Of a stretch of DNA of 64,000 nt, positions 48,382-58,187 are shown piece after piece. The DNA is from Fictibacillus phosphorivorans (lineage in GTDB: Bacteria; Bacillota; Bacilli; Bacillales; Fictibacillaceae). The stretch's first letter is position 1. The number at the start of each line of letters is the position of its first letter. Made by a program: the position numbers and the translations under genes. The notes beneath the pieces were generated by a model that searched no databases, had not been told where the DNA came from, and was given only the letters and a program-made list of their open reading frames with translations. Location: contig NZ_LRFC01000023.1 of assembly GCF_001619875.1 (NCBI RefSeq), positions 62,001 through 126,000 on the forward strand, read 5' to 3'.

Positions 48382-49161
48382 ATGAATTTATTAAACAAAG
48401 CAAGAAGCATTAACTCAATGCTACAACAAACAGGTGGTAAACAAGTAAACTTTAAAGAAATGGCTGAAACACTTAGCACGGTAATCGAAGCTAATATCTT
48501 TGTAGTTAGCCGACGCGGAAAACTTTTAGGTCTGGCTCTTAAGCAAGAAATTGAAAACGAACGTATGAAAAAAATGATTGAAGACCGTCAATTTCCAACA
48601 GATTACACAAAAAACCTTTTCAATATTACAGAGTCACTTTCAAATATTGATGTAGAAAGTGATTACACTGCATTTCCAGTTGAGAACAAAGATCTTTTCT
48701 CAACAGGCCTAACGACGATTGTTCCGATTGTTGGAGGAGGAGAAAGACTAGGTACACTCATTCTTTCCAGACTTTCTACTTCATTTGAGGAAGATGATTT
48801 AGTTTTAGCAGAATATGGAGCAACAGTAGTAGGAATGGAAATCCTTCGTGAGAAAGCAGAAGAAATCGAAGAAGAAGCTCGTAACAAAGCGGTTGTGCAG
48901 ATGGCGATTAGTTCACTTTCATACAGTGAACTTGAAGCAATCGAGCATATCTTTGAGGAATTAGAAGGAAATGAAGGTCTACTTGTAGCAAGTAAAATTG
49001 CAGACAGAGTTGGAATTACTCGATCTGTTATCGTAAACGCACTTCGTAAACTAGAGAGCGCTGGTGTAATTGAATCTCGTTCACTAGGTATGAAAGGGAC
49101 GTACATTAAAGTATTAAACGATAAATTCTTACTTGAACTTGAGAAACTTAAAACTTCATAA
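48382..49161 (+). CDS. codY: Global nutrient regulator CodY
   Basis: 259 residues. The N-terminal GAF domain (about 1-155) binds isoleucine, leucine and valine. The winged helix-turn-helix is at about 203-255, with [20 protein letters not shown] and [12 protein letters not shown]. It represses many genes in rich medium together with GTP sensing, among them motility genes in B. subtilis. AGTAGGAGGAAG precedes the ATG. It ends the xerC-clpQ-clpY-codY unit with a strong terminator; the flagellar operon lies downstream. Confidence 0.98.
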   Translation: MNLLNKARSINSMLQQTGGKQVNFKEMAETLSTVIEANIFVVSRRGKLLGLALKQEIENERMKKMIEDRQFPTDYTKNLFNITESLSNIDVESDYTAFPVENKDLFSTGLTTIVPIVGGGERLGTLILSRLSTSFEEDDLVLAEYGATVVGMEILREKAEEIEEEARNKAVVQMAISSLSYSELEAIEHIFEELEGNEGLLVASKIADRVGITRSVIVNALRKLESAGVIESRSLGMKGTYIKVLNDKFLLELEKLKTS

Positions 49162-49174
49162 TGATTTAGCGTGT

Positions 49175-49210
49175 AAAAACCAATCCCATTAAAAGTGGGG
49201 TTGGTTTTTT
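49175..49210 (+). terminator. Terminator after codY
   Basis: AAAAACCAATCCCA pairs with TGGGGTTGGTTTTTT around TTAAAAG. It lies 14 bp after the codY stop. Confidence 0.92.
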
Positions 49211-49583
49211 GTGTTTTGGTGAAAATTTACTCTGGATGTACAGGATTGTCCAGTGAGAATTACGCTTGCTCTGGCTCAAGTGAACAATAGATTTGTAAAA
49301 ATCCAATACCACGTACAATTACATTCTTTTAATAATAATTGTAAAAAAATGTCGATTCATATAAATCTGGTAAAGTCGTCCCGCATGCTGCTTGAATATA
49401 GGGATTTTATTACTAGAGGTGAAATTGGGTAAAAAGTCACGGTCGAAATATAGTTCTTTCTATCGAAAAAAGTCATTTTGGGAAAAAATACATAGACACT
49501 TTTTGGATATATAACTTAAAATATGATAGTGAGGTAAGAATTAACAATTGTAGAAAAATATAATAGTAAAAAAGAGGGACGTG
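49211..49583 (+). promoter_or_regulatory. Control region upstream of the flagellar operon
   Basis: 373 bp without a gene, A+T-rich. It should carry the main fla/che promoter. Candidates are TATAAT at 49559-49564 and TATGAT at 49522-49527, but neither has a clear -35 at correct spacing, and no good sigma-D site (TAAA, 15 bp, GCCGATAT) was found. A half CodY box GAAAATT lies near 49221-49227. The promoter is not resolved. Confidence 0.5.
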
Positions 49584-49970
49584 ATGAACTTGTTCTCTAG
49601 CCCTATCATGAAAAATCTAGAAATGGCATTAGACGGATCTGCGTTAAAACAAAAAACCATTTCAAATAATTTGGCTAATGTGGACACTCCTGGATATAAA
49701 GCGAAAGAAACTGTTTTTAATCAGGAATTAAAAAGAAGTTTACAAGCACATCGAACAGATCAGCGGCATTTTTCATTTAGTACTGGATCGTCATCTTCTT
49801 TTTATGTAAAGGAAGAAGCGAATACAGTGATGAATCATAATGGCAACAATGTGGATGTGGATAAAGAAATGGCGGAGTTAGCAAAGAATCAACTCTATTA
49901 TCAGACACTTGTGCAGCGTATTAACGGAAAATTCAATTCGATTAAGATGGTTGTTAAAGGCGGGAGATAA
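49584..49970 (+). CDS. flgB: Flagellar basal-body rod protein FlgB
   Basis: 128 residues from ATG 49584, 5 bp after AGAGGG; GTG at 49581 is in frame and adds one residue. The proximal rod protein has the shared motif SNNLANVDTPGYKAKE near 30-45 and a C-terminal helix with VDVDKEMAELAKNQLYYQTL. It is exported by the flagellar system without a signal peptide. First gene of the fla/che operon. Confidence 0.96.
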   Translation: MNLFSSPIMKNLEMALDGSALKQKTISNNLANVDTPGYKAKETVFNQELKRSLQAHRTDQRHFSFSTGSSSSFYVKEEANTVMNHNGNNVDVDKEMAELAKNQLYYQTLVQRINGKFNSIKMVVKGGR

Positions 49971-49972
49971 AT

Positions 49973-50419
49973 ATGGGAGTATTTGATGCAATGAACGTTT
50001 CAGCATCTGGTTTAACAGCGCAACGGCTAAGAATGGATGTTGCTTCATCTAATATGGCAAATGTTGATACAACACGAGGTATTTTTAAAAATGGCAAGTG
50101 GGAACCTTATCAGCGGAAAATGGTTGTACTGGGTTCTGGTGAGTCTAGCTTTAAAACCATGTTTAATAAAGCTGTCAACAAAGGAGAACTCTCGGGGGTA
50201 AAAGTGAATCAGGTAATAAATGATCAATCACCATTCAAAACGGTTTATCAGCCTGATCATCCAGATGCGAACGAAGATGGCTTTGTTCTTCTTCCTAATG
50301 TGGATCCACTTAAAGAAATGGTTGATTTAATGAGTGCTACAAGATCATACGAAGCAAATGTTACAGCATTAAACGCAGCAAAAGGAATGTACTTAAAAGC
50401 ATTAGAAATTGGCCGTTAG
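49973..50419 (+). CDS. flgC: Flagellar basal-body rod protein FlgC
   Basis: 148 residues. It starts MGVFDAMNVSASGLTAQRLRMD and has SSNMANVDTTRG near 26-37, the rod-protein motif. The C-terminal part includes NVDPLKEMVDLMSATRSYEANVTALN, which assembles as a helix. AAAGGCGGGAG precedes the ATG and the gene begins 2 bp after flgB. It forms the proximal rod with FlgB. Confidence 0.97.
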   Translation: MGVFDAMNVSASGLTAQRLRMDVASSNMANVDTTRGIFKNGKWEPYQRKMVVLGSGESSFKTMFNKAVNKGELSGVKVNQVINDQSPFKTVYQPDHPDANEDGFVLLPNVDPLKEMVDLMSATRSYEANVTALNAAKGMYLKALEIGR

Positions 50420-50431
50420 GAGTGGTGATAC

Positions 50432-50731
50432 ATGGATAAAATGTCAATCGGAGCGCTTCAGAGTATAAATACGAATACTCCAACCGCGAAAACGACACCT
50501 TTTGAAGCTCAAGAAGATTTTAAGAGCTATCTGAAAGGCGCATTAGACAATCTAAGCGAAACACAGGCACAATCAAATCATGCTACACAGTCGCTGATGA
50601 ATGGAAATTTGGATAATCTTCATCAGGTTATGATAACAGCTGAAAAAGCGAGTGTCACCATGCAAACGACTCTTGAAATCCGCAATAAAGTTGTAGAAGC
50701 ATACCAGGAAATCATGAGGATGCAGGTTTAG
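50432..50731 (+). CDS. fliE: Flagellar hook-basal body complex protein FliE
   Basis: 99 residues. The conserved C-terminus VTMQTTLEIRNKVVEAYQEIMRMQV identifies FliE, the adaptor between the MS ring and the rod. An unstructured N-terminus precedes FKSYLKGALDNLSETQAQS. AGGAGTGGTG precedes the ATG. The order flgB-flgC-fliE-fliF is standard. Confidence 0.96.
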   Translation: MDKMSIGALQSINTNTPTAKTTPFEAQEDFKSYLKGALDNLSETQAQSNHATQSLMNGNLDNLHQVMITAEKASVTMQTTLEIRNKVVEAYQEIMRMQV

Positions 50732-50812
50732 TATTTAATACATATTTCGAAAGATGCATTCTATTTTGGGGGTAGCTTTTAAAAATTTTTATTGTGTTTA
50801 TCGGGGGAAAAA

Positions 50813-52402
50813 ATGAAAGAAAAATGGAAACACATCACCAAGCAAATCACAGAGCGGTTTAAATCACGCTCAAACATACAAAAAGGATTGATTCTCGGAG
50901 GAATATTCCTTTTTATCTCAGGATTTATTTTTCTGACGGTCATGATGTCCCGTCCAACTCTTGTTCCATTGTATTCAAATCTCTCCCCTCAAGAAGCGGG
51001 ACAGATACAAGAGAACTTAAATAGTAAAGGTGTCGCTAATGAAGTTCGAGACGGCGGCAAGACAATCATGGTCCCTGAAGAACAGGTGAACAACCTTCAA
51101 GTGCAGCTTGCAGCTGAAGGATTGCCTGAAAGCGGGAATATCGATTTTTCATATTTTGGAGAGAAATCCGGATTTGGAATAACAGATAAAGAATTTGGAG
51201 TTCTTGAAAGAGAAGCGACACAAACAGAGATTGCCAACCTGATAAAAAGCATCCATGGTGTTGAAGATGCGAGCGTGATGATCACACTGCCTGAAAGCAG
51301 TGTGTGGGTGAACCAAGAAGAAGAAAAAGCGTCAGCATCTGTCGTTCTTTCATTAGGTGCTGGAGCCAAGTTAAATGAAGATCAAGTTAAAGCACTCTAT
51401 CATCTTGTTTCAAAAAGTGTGGCGAACCTGCCTATGGAAAATATCGTCATAACAGATCAATACTTTAATTATTATGATTTAAATTCAGTAAATCCTACTT
51501 CGTCAGCGTCAAAATATGAAGAGCAGCGTAAAATCAAGCAAGATGTTGAAAGAGATCTTCAAAGACGAGTTCAACAGATGCTATCCACCATTATGGGGCA
51601 AGGGAAAGTAGTTGCAACTGTTACAACAGATATTGATTTTACGGAAGAAAAGCGTGAGGAAACCATTGTAGAACCGGTCGATCAAGAAAATATGAAAGGT
51701 ATTGAAGTGAGTGTCGAGCGCATTCGTGAAACGTTTACGGGTGAGGGTACACCAGCAGGCGGTGTAGGAGGAACCGGCGATCAAGAAGTTCCGACTTATC
51801 CTGGCTCTGCAACTGGTTCGAACGGTGACTATGAAAAAGTAGAAGAACGGATCAATAACGAAGTAAACAAGATTCGGAAAGAAATCGTAGAAAGTCCATA
51901 CCAAATTCGCGATCTAGGTATTCAAGTGATGGTTGAGCCGCCTACTCCTGATAACCCAGAATCTCTACCGCAAGAACGTCTAGATGATATTGAACAAATT
52001 TTGAGTGCAATTGTTAGGACTAGCATTTCCAAAGATATGAACAATCCGCTGACGGAAGAACAAATTCAAGAAAAGATTTTTGTATCCGCTCAGCCGTTTA
52101 ATGGCAAGCAGGAAGCCACTCCAGCATCTACTGGCATACCATACTGGATTTATGTTGTGGGCGGTATCTTGTTAATCGTTATCATTCTATTAATCTTCTT
52201 GCTTTCTCGTAAAAAGAAAACAGAAACAGAAGGTACGATTGAAGAATTTGAGATGGAGACGCAAGAAACGTTCTACGTTCCAGACGTGAATAAAGAACAA
52301 GGCTCAGAAGGAACAGTAAGAAAAGAACAGTTAGAAAAAATGGCAAAAGAAAAGCCAGAAGAATTCGCAAAGCTAGTAAGAACATGGTTATCAGAAGAAT
52401 AG
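50813..52402 (+). CDS. fliF: Flagellar MS-ring protein FliF
   Basis: 529 residues from ATG 50813 after CGGGGGAAAAA; an in-frame ATG at 50792 is less likely. Membrane helices are at about 24-48 and 441-465. Ring-building motifs between them include SNLSPQEAGQIQENL, and MITLPESSVW near 160. A Gly-rich segment (about 310-330) is the beta-collar region. The cytosolic C-terminus, with KPEEFAKLVRTWLSEE, binds FliG. It forms the housing of the export gate. Confidence 0.97.
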   Translation: MKEKWKHITKQITERFKSRSNIQKGLILGGIFLFISGFIFLTVMMSRPTLVPLYSNLSPQEAGQIQENLNSKGVANEVRDGGKTIMVPEEQVNNLQVQLAAEGLPESGNIDFSYFGEKSGFGITDKEFGVLEREATQTEIANLIKSIHGVEDASVMITLPESSVWVNQEEEKASASVVLSLGAGAKLNEDQVKALYHLVSKSVANLPMENIVITDQYFNYYDLNSVNPTSSASKYEEQRKIKQDVERDLQRRVQQMLSTIMGQGKVVATVTTDIDFTEEKREETIVEPVDQENMKGIEVSVERIRETFTGEGTPAGGVGGTGDQEVPTYPGSATGSNGDYEKVEERINNEVNKIRKEIVESPYQIRDLGIQVMVEPPTPDNPESLPQERLDDIEQILSAIVRTSISKDMNNPLTEEQIQEKIFVSAQPFNGKQEATPASTGIPYWIYVVGGILLIVIILLIFLLSRKKKTETEGTIEEFEMETQETFYVPDVNKEQGSEGTVRKEQLEKMAKEKPEEFAKLVRTWLSEE

Positions 52403-52415
52403 GAGGTAACGATCG

Positions 52416-53429
52416 ATGGCTAAAGGTATGAAAGAGCTGTCAGGTAAAGAGAAAGCAGCGATCCTCGTTATCTCTTTAGGCCCTGATGTAGCTGCACAAG
52501 TATACAAACATTTAAGTGAAGAAGAGATCGAACGATTAACACTTCAAATCTCGCAAGTTAGAAAAGTAGATTCAACGCTTAAAGAAGAAATCATTACACA
52601 GTTCCATCAACTGGCACTTGCACAAGATTATATTACGCAAGGCGGTATTGGCTACGCGAAAACAGTATTAGAAAAAGCTGTCGGTAAAGATGAAGCCATG
52701 CAGATTATTAACCGTTTAACATCTACTCTTCAAGTAAGGCCGTTTGACTTCGCTCGTAAAGCCGATCCTGGTCAGATCTTAAACTTTATTCAAAACGAGC
52801 ATCCGCAAACGATTGCTCTTATCTTGTCTTACCTGGACTCATCTCAAGCAGGACAAATATTATCAGAACTTCCACAAGAGATGCAGGCGGATATTGCCAA
52901 AAGAATCGCATTGATGGACCGAACATCACCTGAAGTAATCAATGAAGTGGAACAAATCCTAGAGCGCAAACTTTCTGCTACTGTTACACAAGATTTTACA
53001 CAAGCTGGCGGCGTAGAAGCGGTAGTTGAAGTACTAAACGGTGTTGACCGCAGCACAGAACGCACCATATTGGATGCACTTGAAATCCAAGATCCAGAAT
53101 TAGCGGAAGAAATCAAGAAAAGAATGTTTGTATTTGAAGATATTGTTACGCTTGATAACCGTGCCATACAGCGAGTTATTAGAGAAGTTCAGAATGAAGA
53201 CTTGCTTCTTGCTCTACGTGCCTCAAGTGAGGAGGTTAAAGAAGTTATGTTTAAAAATATGTCACAGCGTATGGCAGAAAACTTTAAAGAAGAGATGGAA
53301 TTCATGGGTCCTGTCAGACTTCGGGATGTAGAAGAAGCTCAATCCAGAATCGTTGGAACAATACGCCGACTTGAAGAAGCTGGTGAGCTCGTTATTGCTA
53401 GAGGCGGAGGAGATGATGTGATTGTCTAA
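52416..53429 (+). CDS. fliG: Flagellar motor switch protein FliG
   Basis: 337 residues. The N-terminal domain binds FliF; the middle domain has EHPQTIALILSYL (the EHPQ motif near 128); the C-terminal torque domain contains RAIQRVIREVQNEDLLLALR and MSQRMAENFKEEMEFMGPVRL with the charged residues that meet MotA. TAGGAGGTAACG precedes the ATG. Its stop overlaps fliH by 8 bp. Confidence 0.98.
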   Translation: MAKGMKELSGKEKAAILVISLGPDVAAQVYKHLSEEEIERLTLQISQVRKVDSTLKEEIITQFHQLALAQDYITQGGIGYAKTVLEKAVGKDEAMQIINRLTSTLQVRPFDFARKADPGQILNFIQNEHPQTIALILSYLDSSQAGQILSELPQEMQADIAKRIALMDRTSPEVINEVEQILERKLSATVTQDFTQAGGVEAVVEVLNGVDRSTERTILDALEIQDPELAEEIKKRMFVFEDIVTLDNRAIQRVIREVQNEDLLLALRASSEEVKEVMFKNMSQRMAENFKEEMEFMGPVRLRDVEEAQSRIVGTIRRLEEAGELVIARGGGDDVIV

Positions 53430-54228
53430 AGTCATTAAATCTTTTCACAATCACAAAGAAAAAAGTGCTGTAGAAACGGACGGGGTAGTCATTGGCATTC
53501 AATCTCTATCACTTTACAGACACGTTAATGAATCTATGTTAGCAGAAGATGATGAGTCTAAAATCATCAGATTAAAAAACGAAGCGCAAATGATATTGGA
53601 TGAAGCTAAACAAGAAGCAGCTCGCATTATAGCTGAATCTGAAAGATCTAGAGAAGCACAGCAGCAAAGATTGGCTGAAGAAGAGACAACTTGGCGATTG
53701 AATGTAGAACAAGAGTTTCAAAAAGCTAAAACAGAAGGATATGAAGCTGGTTATCAAAGCGGTCTCGAACAAGGGCACGAAAGTTGGCTCTCACAAATAA
53801 ATGAAGTTAAACGTTTTATGGACCAATTGAAAAGCGATTATCACAGTGTTCTTAGTGAAGCAGAGCCACAGATGGTTATACTCGCAATCAAAGCCGCTGA
53901 AAAAATTCTAGGAATGAAGTTGCAAGAAACACCCGAAACGTGGATTTCTATTATGAAACAACTTGTAAAAGAAGCAAGGGAATTTGAAGAAATAAAGCTA
54001 TACGTTCCAACACATTGGTTTGAACTCACTCAAAAGTTCCGTGAAGAACTTAAGAACATGCTTCAGTCGACTGCAACTCTCTTTATCTATCCAGATGAAA
54101 CATTAAGTGAGAACGGTGCAATTATCGAATTTCCATTTGGGAAAATAGATGCGACCCTTGATGTTCAGCTAAAAGAAATCAGAGAAAAGCTGTTAGAACA
54201 AATTGAGGTGATTGAACATGAACGTTGA
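53422..54228 (+). CDS. fliH: Flagellar assembly protein FliH
   Basis: 268 residues from TTG 53422, with GGAGGAGATG inside fliG about 8-15 bp before it. FliH regulates the FliI ATPase and links it to the C ring. A Glu/Gln-rich coiled coil is at about 45-110 with YEAGYQSGLEQGHE near 110-123, a GxxxG-type repeat seen in FliH. The C-terminal half is V-ATPase E/G-like. It overlaps fliI by 11 bp. Confidence 0.93.
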   Translation: MSKVIKSFHNHKEKSAVETDGVVIGIQSLSLYRHVNESMLAEDDESKIIRLKNEAQMILDEAKQEAARIIAESERSREAQQQRLAEEETTWRLNVEQEFQKAKTEGYEAGYQSGLEQGHESWLSQINEVKRFMDQLKSDYHSVLSEAEPQMVILAIKAAEKILGMKLQETPETWISIMKQLVKEAREFEEIKLYVPTHWFELTQKFREELKNMLQSTATLFIYPDETLSENGAIIEFPFGKIDATLDVQLKEIREKLLEQIEVIEHER

Positions 54229-55537
54229 TCAGCTGATCGACTCACTTCAATCTATAGATTCATATAAACGGTATGGAAAAGTCATTCGGGTTATTGGACT
54301 AATGATCGAATCAAAAGGTCCCAAAACTTCTATAGGTGATGTATGTTACATCCATACAGGTAACACTAAAAAAACAAAAATAAAAGCCGAGGTTGTTGGT
54401 TTTCAAGAAGAAAATGTGTTATTGATGCCATTTACATATGTAAAGGATATTGCAGTAGGAAGTTTAGTAGAAGCAACGGATAGGCCACTTGAAATTAAAG
54501 TAGGTCGTTCGTTAATCGGAAAAGTGTTAGACGGAATGGGGCTTCCATTAGATGGATCCGCTTTACCTCGAGGATTGTTTCGCTATCCATCTGAGAACGA
54601 ACCACCTAATCCGATGGAACGGCCAAGAATTCATGAAAGTATACAGTTAGGGATTCGTTCGATAGACAGTCTATTAACAGTTGGTAAAGGTCAGCGAGTA
54701 GGAATCTTCGCTGGAAGTGGTGTTGGAAAAAGTACGCTTCTCGGTATGGTTGCAAGAAATTCAACCGCTGATCTTAACGTTATCGCACTTATAGGTGAAC
54801 GCGGACGTGAAGTACTTGACTTTATCGAAAGAGACCTTGGTGAAGAAGGATTGAAACGTTCAATTGTAATCGTTGCAACTTCTGATCAGCCAGCCTTAAT
54901 GCGGATAAAAGGGGCCCTGACAGCTACAAGCATTGCCGAATATTTCCGCGATCAAGGCATGAACGTCATGCTCATGATGGATTCAGTCACACGTGTTGCA
55001 ATGGCTCAGAGGGAGATCGGACTTGCTGTAGGAGAACCTCCAACAACAAAAGGATATACACCAAGTGTTTTTGCGGTACTTCCGAAATTACTCGAACGAT
55101 CTGGGACGAACAAGTTTGGTACGATTACAGCATTTTACACTGTTCTCGTAGATGGAGACGATTTTAACGAGCCAATATCCGATACCGTTCGTGGAATTCT
55201 GGATGGACATTTTATTCTAGATCGGAACTTAGCGAATAAAGGTCAGTTCCCTGCCGTAAATGTTCTAAAAAGTATAAGCCGGGTCATGAATGATATTGTT
55301 CCAAAAAATCACAGACAAGCGGCAGAGCGCTTGCGTGAACTGTTATCAGCTTACGTAGAGGCAGAAGACCTCATAAGCATTGGTGCTTATAAAAGGGGTT
55401 CATCCAAATCCGTTGATGAAGCGATTCAGATGTATCCTAGCATTTTAACTTTTCTAAAACAGCAAGTAGATGAAGATGTTAATTATGATAATGCCATACA
55501 AAGGCTGCTGATCGAATTTGGAAAGGATGAAGGGTAA
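54218..55537 (+). CDS. fliI: Flagellar export ATPase FliI
   Basis: 439 residues from ATG 54218, 7 bp after GAGGTGA; a TTG at 54212 is rejected. It is homologous to the F1 beta subunit. Walker A FAGSGVGKST is near 163-172, GERGREV near 190, and LMMDSVTRVAMAQREIG near 249 includes Walker B. The C-terminal helical part contacts FliJ. Overlaps fliH upstream by 11 bp and fliJ downstream by 1 bp. Confidence 0.97.
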   Translation: MNVDQLIDSLQSIDSYKRYGKVIRVIGLMIESKGPKTSIGDVCYIHTGNTKKTKIKAEVVGFQEENVLLMPFTYVKDIAVGSLVEATDRPLEIKVGRSLIGKVLDGMGLPLDGSALPRGLFRYPSENEPPNPMERPRIHESIQLGIRSIDSLLTVGKGQRVGIFAGSGVGKSTLLGMVARNSTADLNVIALIGERGREVLDFIERDLGEEGLKRSIVIVATSDQPALMRIKGALTATSIAEYFRDQGMNVMLMMDSVTRVAMAQREIGLAVGEPPTTKGYTPSVFAVLPKLLERSGTNKFGTITAFYTVLVDGDDFNEPISDTVRGILDGHFILDRNLANKGQFPAVNVLKSISRVMNDIVPKNHRQAAERLRELLSAYVEAEDLISIGAYKRGSSKSVDEAIQMYPSILTFLKQQVDEDVNYDNAIQRLLIEFGKDEG

Positions 55538-55974
55538 TGTCATTTCATTTCTCTATGGAAAAAGTATTATCCGTTAAACAAAAAGAGAAAGAATCGATAG
55601 AACAAGAATTAGGAGAAGCTGTTCAAGCGTTTGAAAGCATCGCAGAAGAAATATACAGTCTTTTAAAACGAAAAGAAGATATTGAAAATCTTTCAAATCA
55701 TCAGTTTCAGCAAAAAATGGTAGTAAATGATCTTCAGAATACGCAGCGCTTTCTTTTATCCATGACAAACAAGATTAAAGAATTACAGCCAGTACTGCAA
55801 AGAGCAAGAGAAAGAATGCAGATCATACAGCAGAAATTGCTGCATCAGACGATCGAAGTAAAAAAGTACGAAAAGCTAAAAGAAAAGCAATTAACTGCCT
55901 ACAACGTGGAAATAACTTCTTATGAAAATAAGCAAAACGATGAATTTTCAGTTTTGCGTTTTGCGAAGTCGTAA
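55537..55974 (+). CDS. fliJ: Flagellar export chaperone FliJ
   Basis: 145 residues, almost wholly coiled coil and highly charged, as is usual for FliJ, the stalk in the FliI ring. It starts SFHFSMEKVLSVKQKEKES. No catalytic motif is expected. The ATG shares one base with the fliI stop. Identification depends on the N-terminus, length and place after fliI. Confidence 0.92.
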   Translation: MSFHFSMEKVLSVKQKEKESIEQELGEAVQAFESIAEEIYSLLKRKEDIENLSNHQFQQKMVVNDLQNTQRFLLSMTNKIKELQPVLQRARERMQIIQQKLLHQTIEVKKYEKLKEKQLTAYNVEITSYENKQNDEFSVLRFAKS

Positions 55975-55988
55975 AATCAGGTGATTAC

Positions 55989-56546
55989 ATGAAACAAAAT
56001 GAAAAATCCAGCAAGTTGGTATGGTTTTTGTTAGTGATCTTCGTCCCCGCAGTTTTTGCAATTACCGTATTTGGAATTGTGCTTTCATTTATGGGAATAG
56101 ATGTTGTCGAAGAGGCAAAAAACAAGATACCTGTAATCAATACCGTCTTTAATGAAGATGAACAGGACGCTGTTACAAGTAATGGACAAGAAAAACAATG
56201 GAAATCAAAGTTCGATGAACAAGAAGATTACATCAAGATGCTATCTGCTGATCTTCAAAAGAAAGAAAAAGAAGTAACAGATTTAAAGACGAACATTGCA
56301 TTGTTAGAAAAGCAAGTCGAAGATGCTGAAGCGAGTGTGAAAGGCGAAGAGAATGCACAGTTAAAAAAGCTTTATGAATCGATGTCAGCAAAAGATGCTG
56401 CAGCGGTTATGACAGAAATGAATAACAATCAAGTACTGAGTATCTTAACGCTATTACAATCTGAAACACAAGCAGCGATCCTTGCCAAACTTGATGCAAA
56501 ACGGGCAGCCGAACTTACAGTGTTAATGGCAAACAATTCTCTTTAA
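55989..56546 (+). CDS. ylxF: YlxF/MotE-like flagellar protein
   Basis: 185 residues. One N-terminal membrane helix at about 10-32, a coiled coil at about 75-120, and a C-terminal MgtE_N/MotE-like domain KLYESMSAKDAAAVMTEMNN with SILTLLQSETQAAILAKLD. Homologues called MotE/YlxF may act as chaperones or stator-associated proteins; the Bacillus role is not firmly known. AAATCAGGTGATT precedes the ATG. Between fliJ and fliK, as in B. subtilis. Confidence 0.92.
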   Translation: MKQNEKSSKLVWFLLVIFVPAVFAITVFGIVLSFMGIDVVEEAKNKIPVINTVFNEDEQDAVTSNGQEKQWKSKFDEQEDYIKMLSADLQKKEKEVTDLKTNIALLEKQVEDAEASVKGEENAQLKKLYESMSAKDAAAVMTEMNNNQVLSILTLLQSETQAAILAKLDAKRAAELTVLMANNSL

Positions 56547-56560
56547 AGGAGGTGAACGCG

Positions 56561-57718
56561 TTGCAAGTAATGATTTCACAGCCAGCTGCTTCAACGCAGG
56601 CATCAACCGTCTCATCTAATCAATCAACAACAAACATATCCTTTTTCTCTCAATTACTTGCATCCACTGGTGTGGTAAAAGAAGAAAGCGGAGACGGGTT
56701 AGGTGGATTAATTTTAAACTTGCTCTCAGATGTAGCTGAAGTCGAATGGGATGCTGAAGCTCTTCATTCAGAAGACGTGCAAGCCATAATGAATGAGTTG
56801 CCACCAGAAGTTAAAGAAATTCTTGAGAAACTGCTTCAGCAACAAATCGACATTTCAGAGGTTGCTGTTAATCCAGCACCCGAGATGAAGTTAGCTGTTT
56901 TGTTACAAGTAGTTTTTAACGATGGAAACGAAACAATCTCTGAAACGGGACAAAAACAACTCGTAGCAATCTTTGAAAAGTGGTTTCCAGGTGTGAAGAT
57001 TGATCAAAAAGATTCATTAACGAAAAACGTGGAACAAATTTTCGGGCAAGTAAAAAAGCTTTTAAACGAGCAGACAACACAAGATGGAAATTCATTCTTA
57101 AAAGTGATGGATACTCTAACAACTGCAAAGAAAGTACAGAGTTTTGCAGAACAAGCTTTTCAAAGATACGTACCTACCAAGCATACTGAACAAACCGTTT
57201 CATCAACTAAAGAACTTCAAACGGTACAAAGTCCGCTTTCTCCTCTAGAACAATGGACTTTGAAAGTTCCAGTTTCAGAAGGGGAAGTGCAAAAAGAGCA
57301 ATTCGTACGTGAGGTTCAGAGAATTATAACTAGTGGGAAGCTCATCGTAAATGAAGCAGGTTTTACGAAGATGCAGATACGCTTAACTCCAGAACATTTG
57401 GGCACCATCGAGATTCAGCTTGTTCAAAGGCATGGAGAGATCGCAGCAAAGATTATTGCTTCTAGCCAAGGAGCAAAAGATGCGTTAGATGGACAGCTCT
57501 CTCAGCTAAAACAAGCATTTTCCAGTCAGAACATTGATTTTGAAAAAGTAGAAGTTTTTGTAAACGGTGATGATCAAACTTTCGAATTTCATGATCAAGG
57601 CAATCAAGGATATGAGGATCAGCAACAAAGTACAGATAAGGATACTGATGAGACAGAATTAGAAAGTTTGTCATTTGAAGAGCAGTTGTCACAATTGGTA
57701 TTAAACGAAAAGGTGTGA
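56561..57718 (+). CDS. fliK: Flagellar hook-length control protein FliK
   Basis: 385 residues from TTG 56561, 8 bp after AGGAGG (56547-56552); a GTG at 56552 overlaps that site. The N-terminal and central regions are Gln/Ser/Thr-rich and poorly conserved, as expected for a molecular ruler. The C-terminal Flg_hook domain at about 275-350 has [20 protein letters not shown] and [21 protein letters not shown]. It ends in an acidic tail. It switches FlhB specificity when the hook is complete. Confidence 0.94.
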   Translation: MQVMISQPAASTQASTVSSNQSTTNISFFSQLLASTGVVKEESGDGLGGLILNLLSDVAEVEWDAEALHSEDVQAIMNELPPEVKEILEKLLQQQIDISEVAVNPAPEMKLAVLLQVVFNDGNETISETGQKQLVAIFEKWFPGVKIDQKDSLTKNVEQIFGQVKKLLNEQTTQDGNSFLKVMDTLTTAKKVQSFAEQAFQRYVPTKHTEQTVSSTKELQTVQSPLSPLEQWTLKVPVSEGEVQKEQFVREVQRIITSGKLIVNEAGFTKMQIRLTPEHLGTIEIQLVQRHGEIAAKIIASSQGAKDALDGQLSQLKQAFSSQNIDFEKVEVFVNGDDQTFEFHDQGNQGYEDQQQSTDKDTDETELESLSFEEQLSQLVLNEKV

Positions 57719-57722
57719 AGTT

Positions 57723-58175
57723 ATGACCAAAATATCTGAAGATCTTATGCTTTCAAATTATCAGGCAAAAACGAAGCAAACAGGTAACAATATTTTAGGA
57801 AAAGATGATTTTCTGAAAATCTTAATTACACAGCTTCAAAATCAAGATCCAACAAGTCCAATGCAAGATCGTGAGTTTATCGCACAGATGGCAAGTTTCT
57901 CCTCTTTAGAACAGATGACAAATATGAATCAGACAATGCAACAATTCTTAACTTTTCAAACAGAAGCCTCGCTTTTACAGCAAAGTCAAATGATCGGTAA
58001 ACACGTAACTTACGAGACGGAAACGGTTGATTCAGAAGGAAACAAAAAGATAGAAGAAAAAGAAGCGGTAGTGAAATCGGTATTGTTTGAAAAAGGTTCG
58101 GTACAGCTAGAATTGAGCGATGGAACAAAAATTACGAGTTTCCAAGTTATCAAGATATCAGATCAGGCTAAGTAA
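57723..58175 (+). CDS. flgD: Flagellar hook assembly scaffold FlgD
   Basis: 150 residues. The export region has [25 protein letters not shown] and [15 protein letters not shown], the FlgD signature. After residue 85 a short C-terminal domain follows, shorter than in enterobacteria, typical of Bacillus. AAGGTGTGAAG precedes the ATG and contains the fliK stop. FlgD caps the growing hook. Confidence 0.96.
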   Translation: MTKISEDLMLSNYQAKTKQTGNNILGKDDFLKILITQLQNQDPTSPMQDREFIAQMASFSSLEQMTNMNQTMQQFLTFQTEASLLQQSQMIGKHVTYETETVDSEGNKKIEEKEAVVKSVLFEKGSVQLELSDGTKITSFQVIKISDQAK

Positions 58176-58187
58176 GGAGTTGATACT

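Noticed and set aside
49213-49227. Full CodY binding site
   Set aside because: Only 11 of 15 positions match and just one half is intact; kept as a weak observation, not as a feature.
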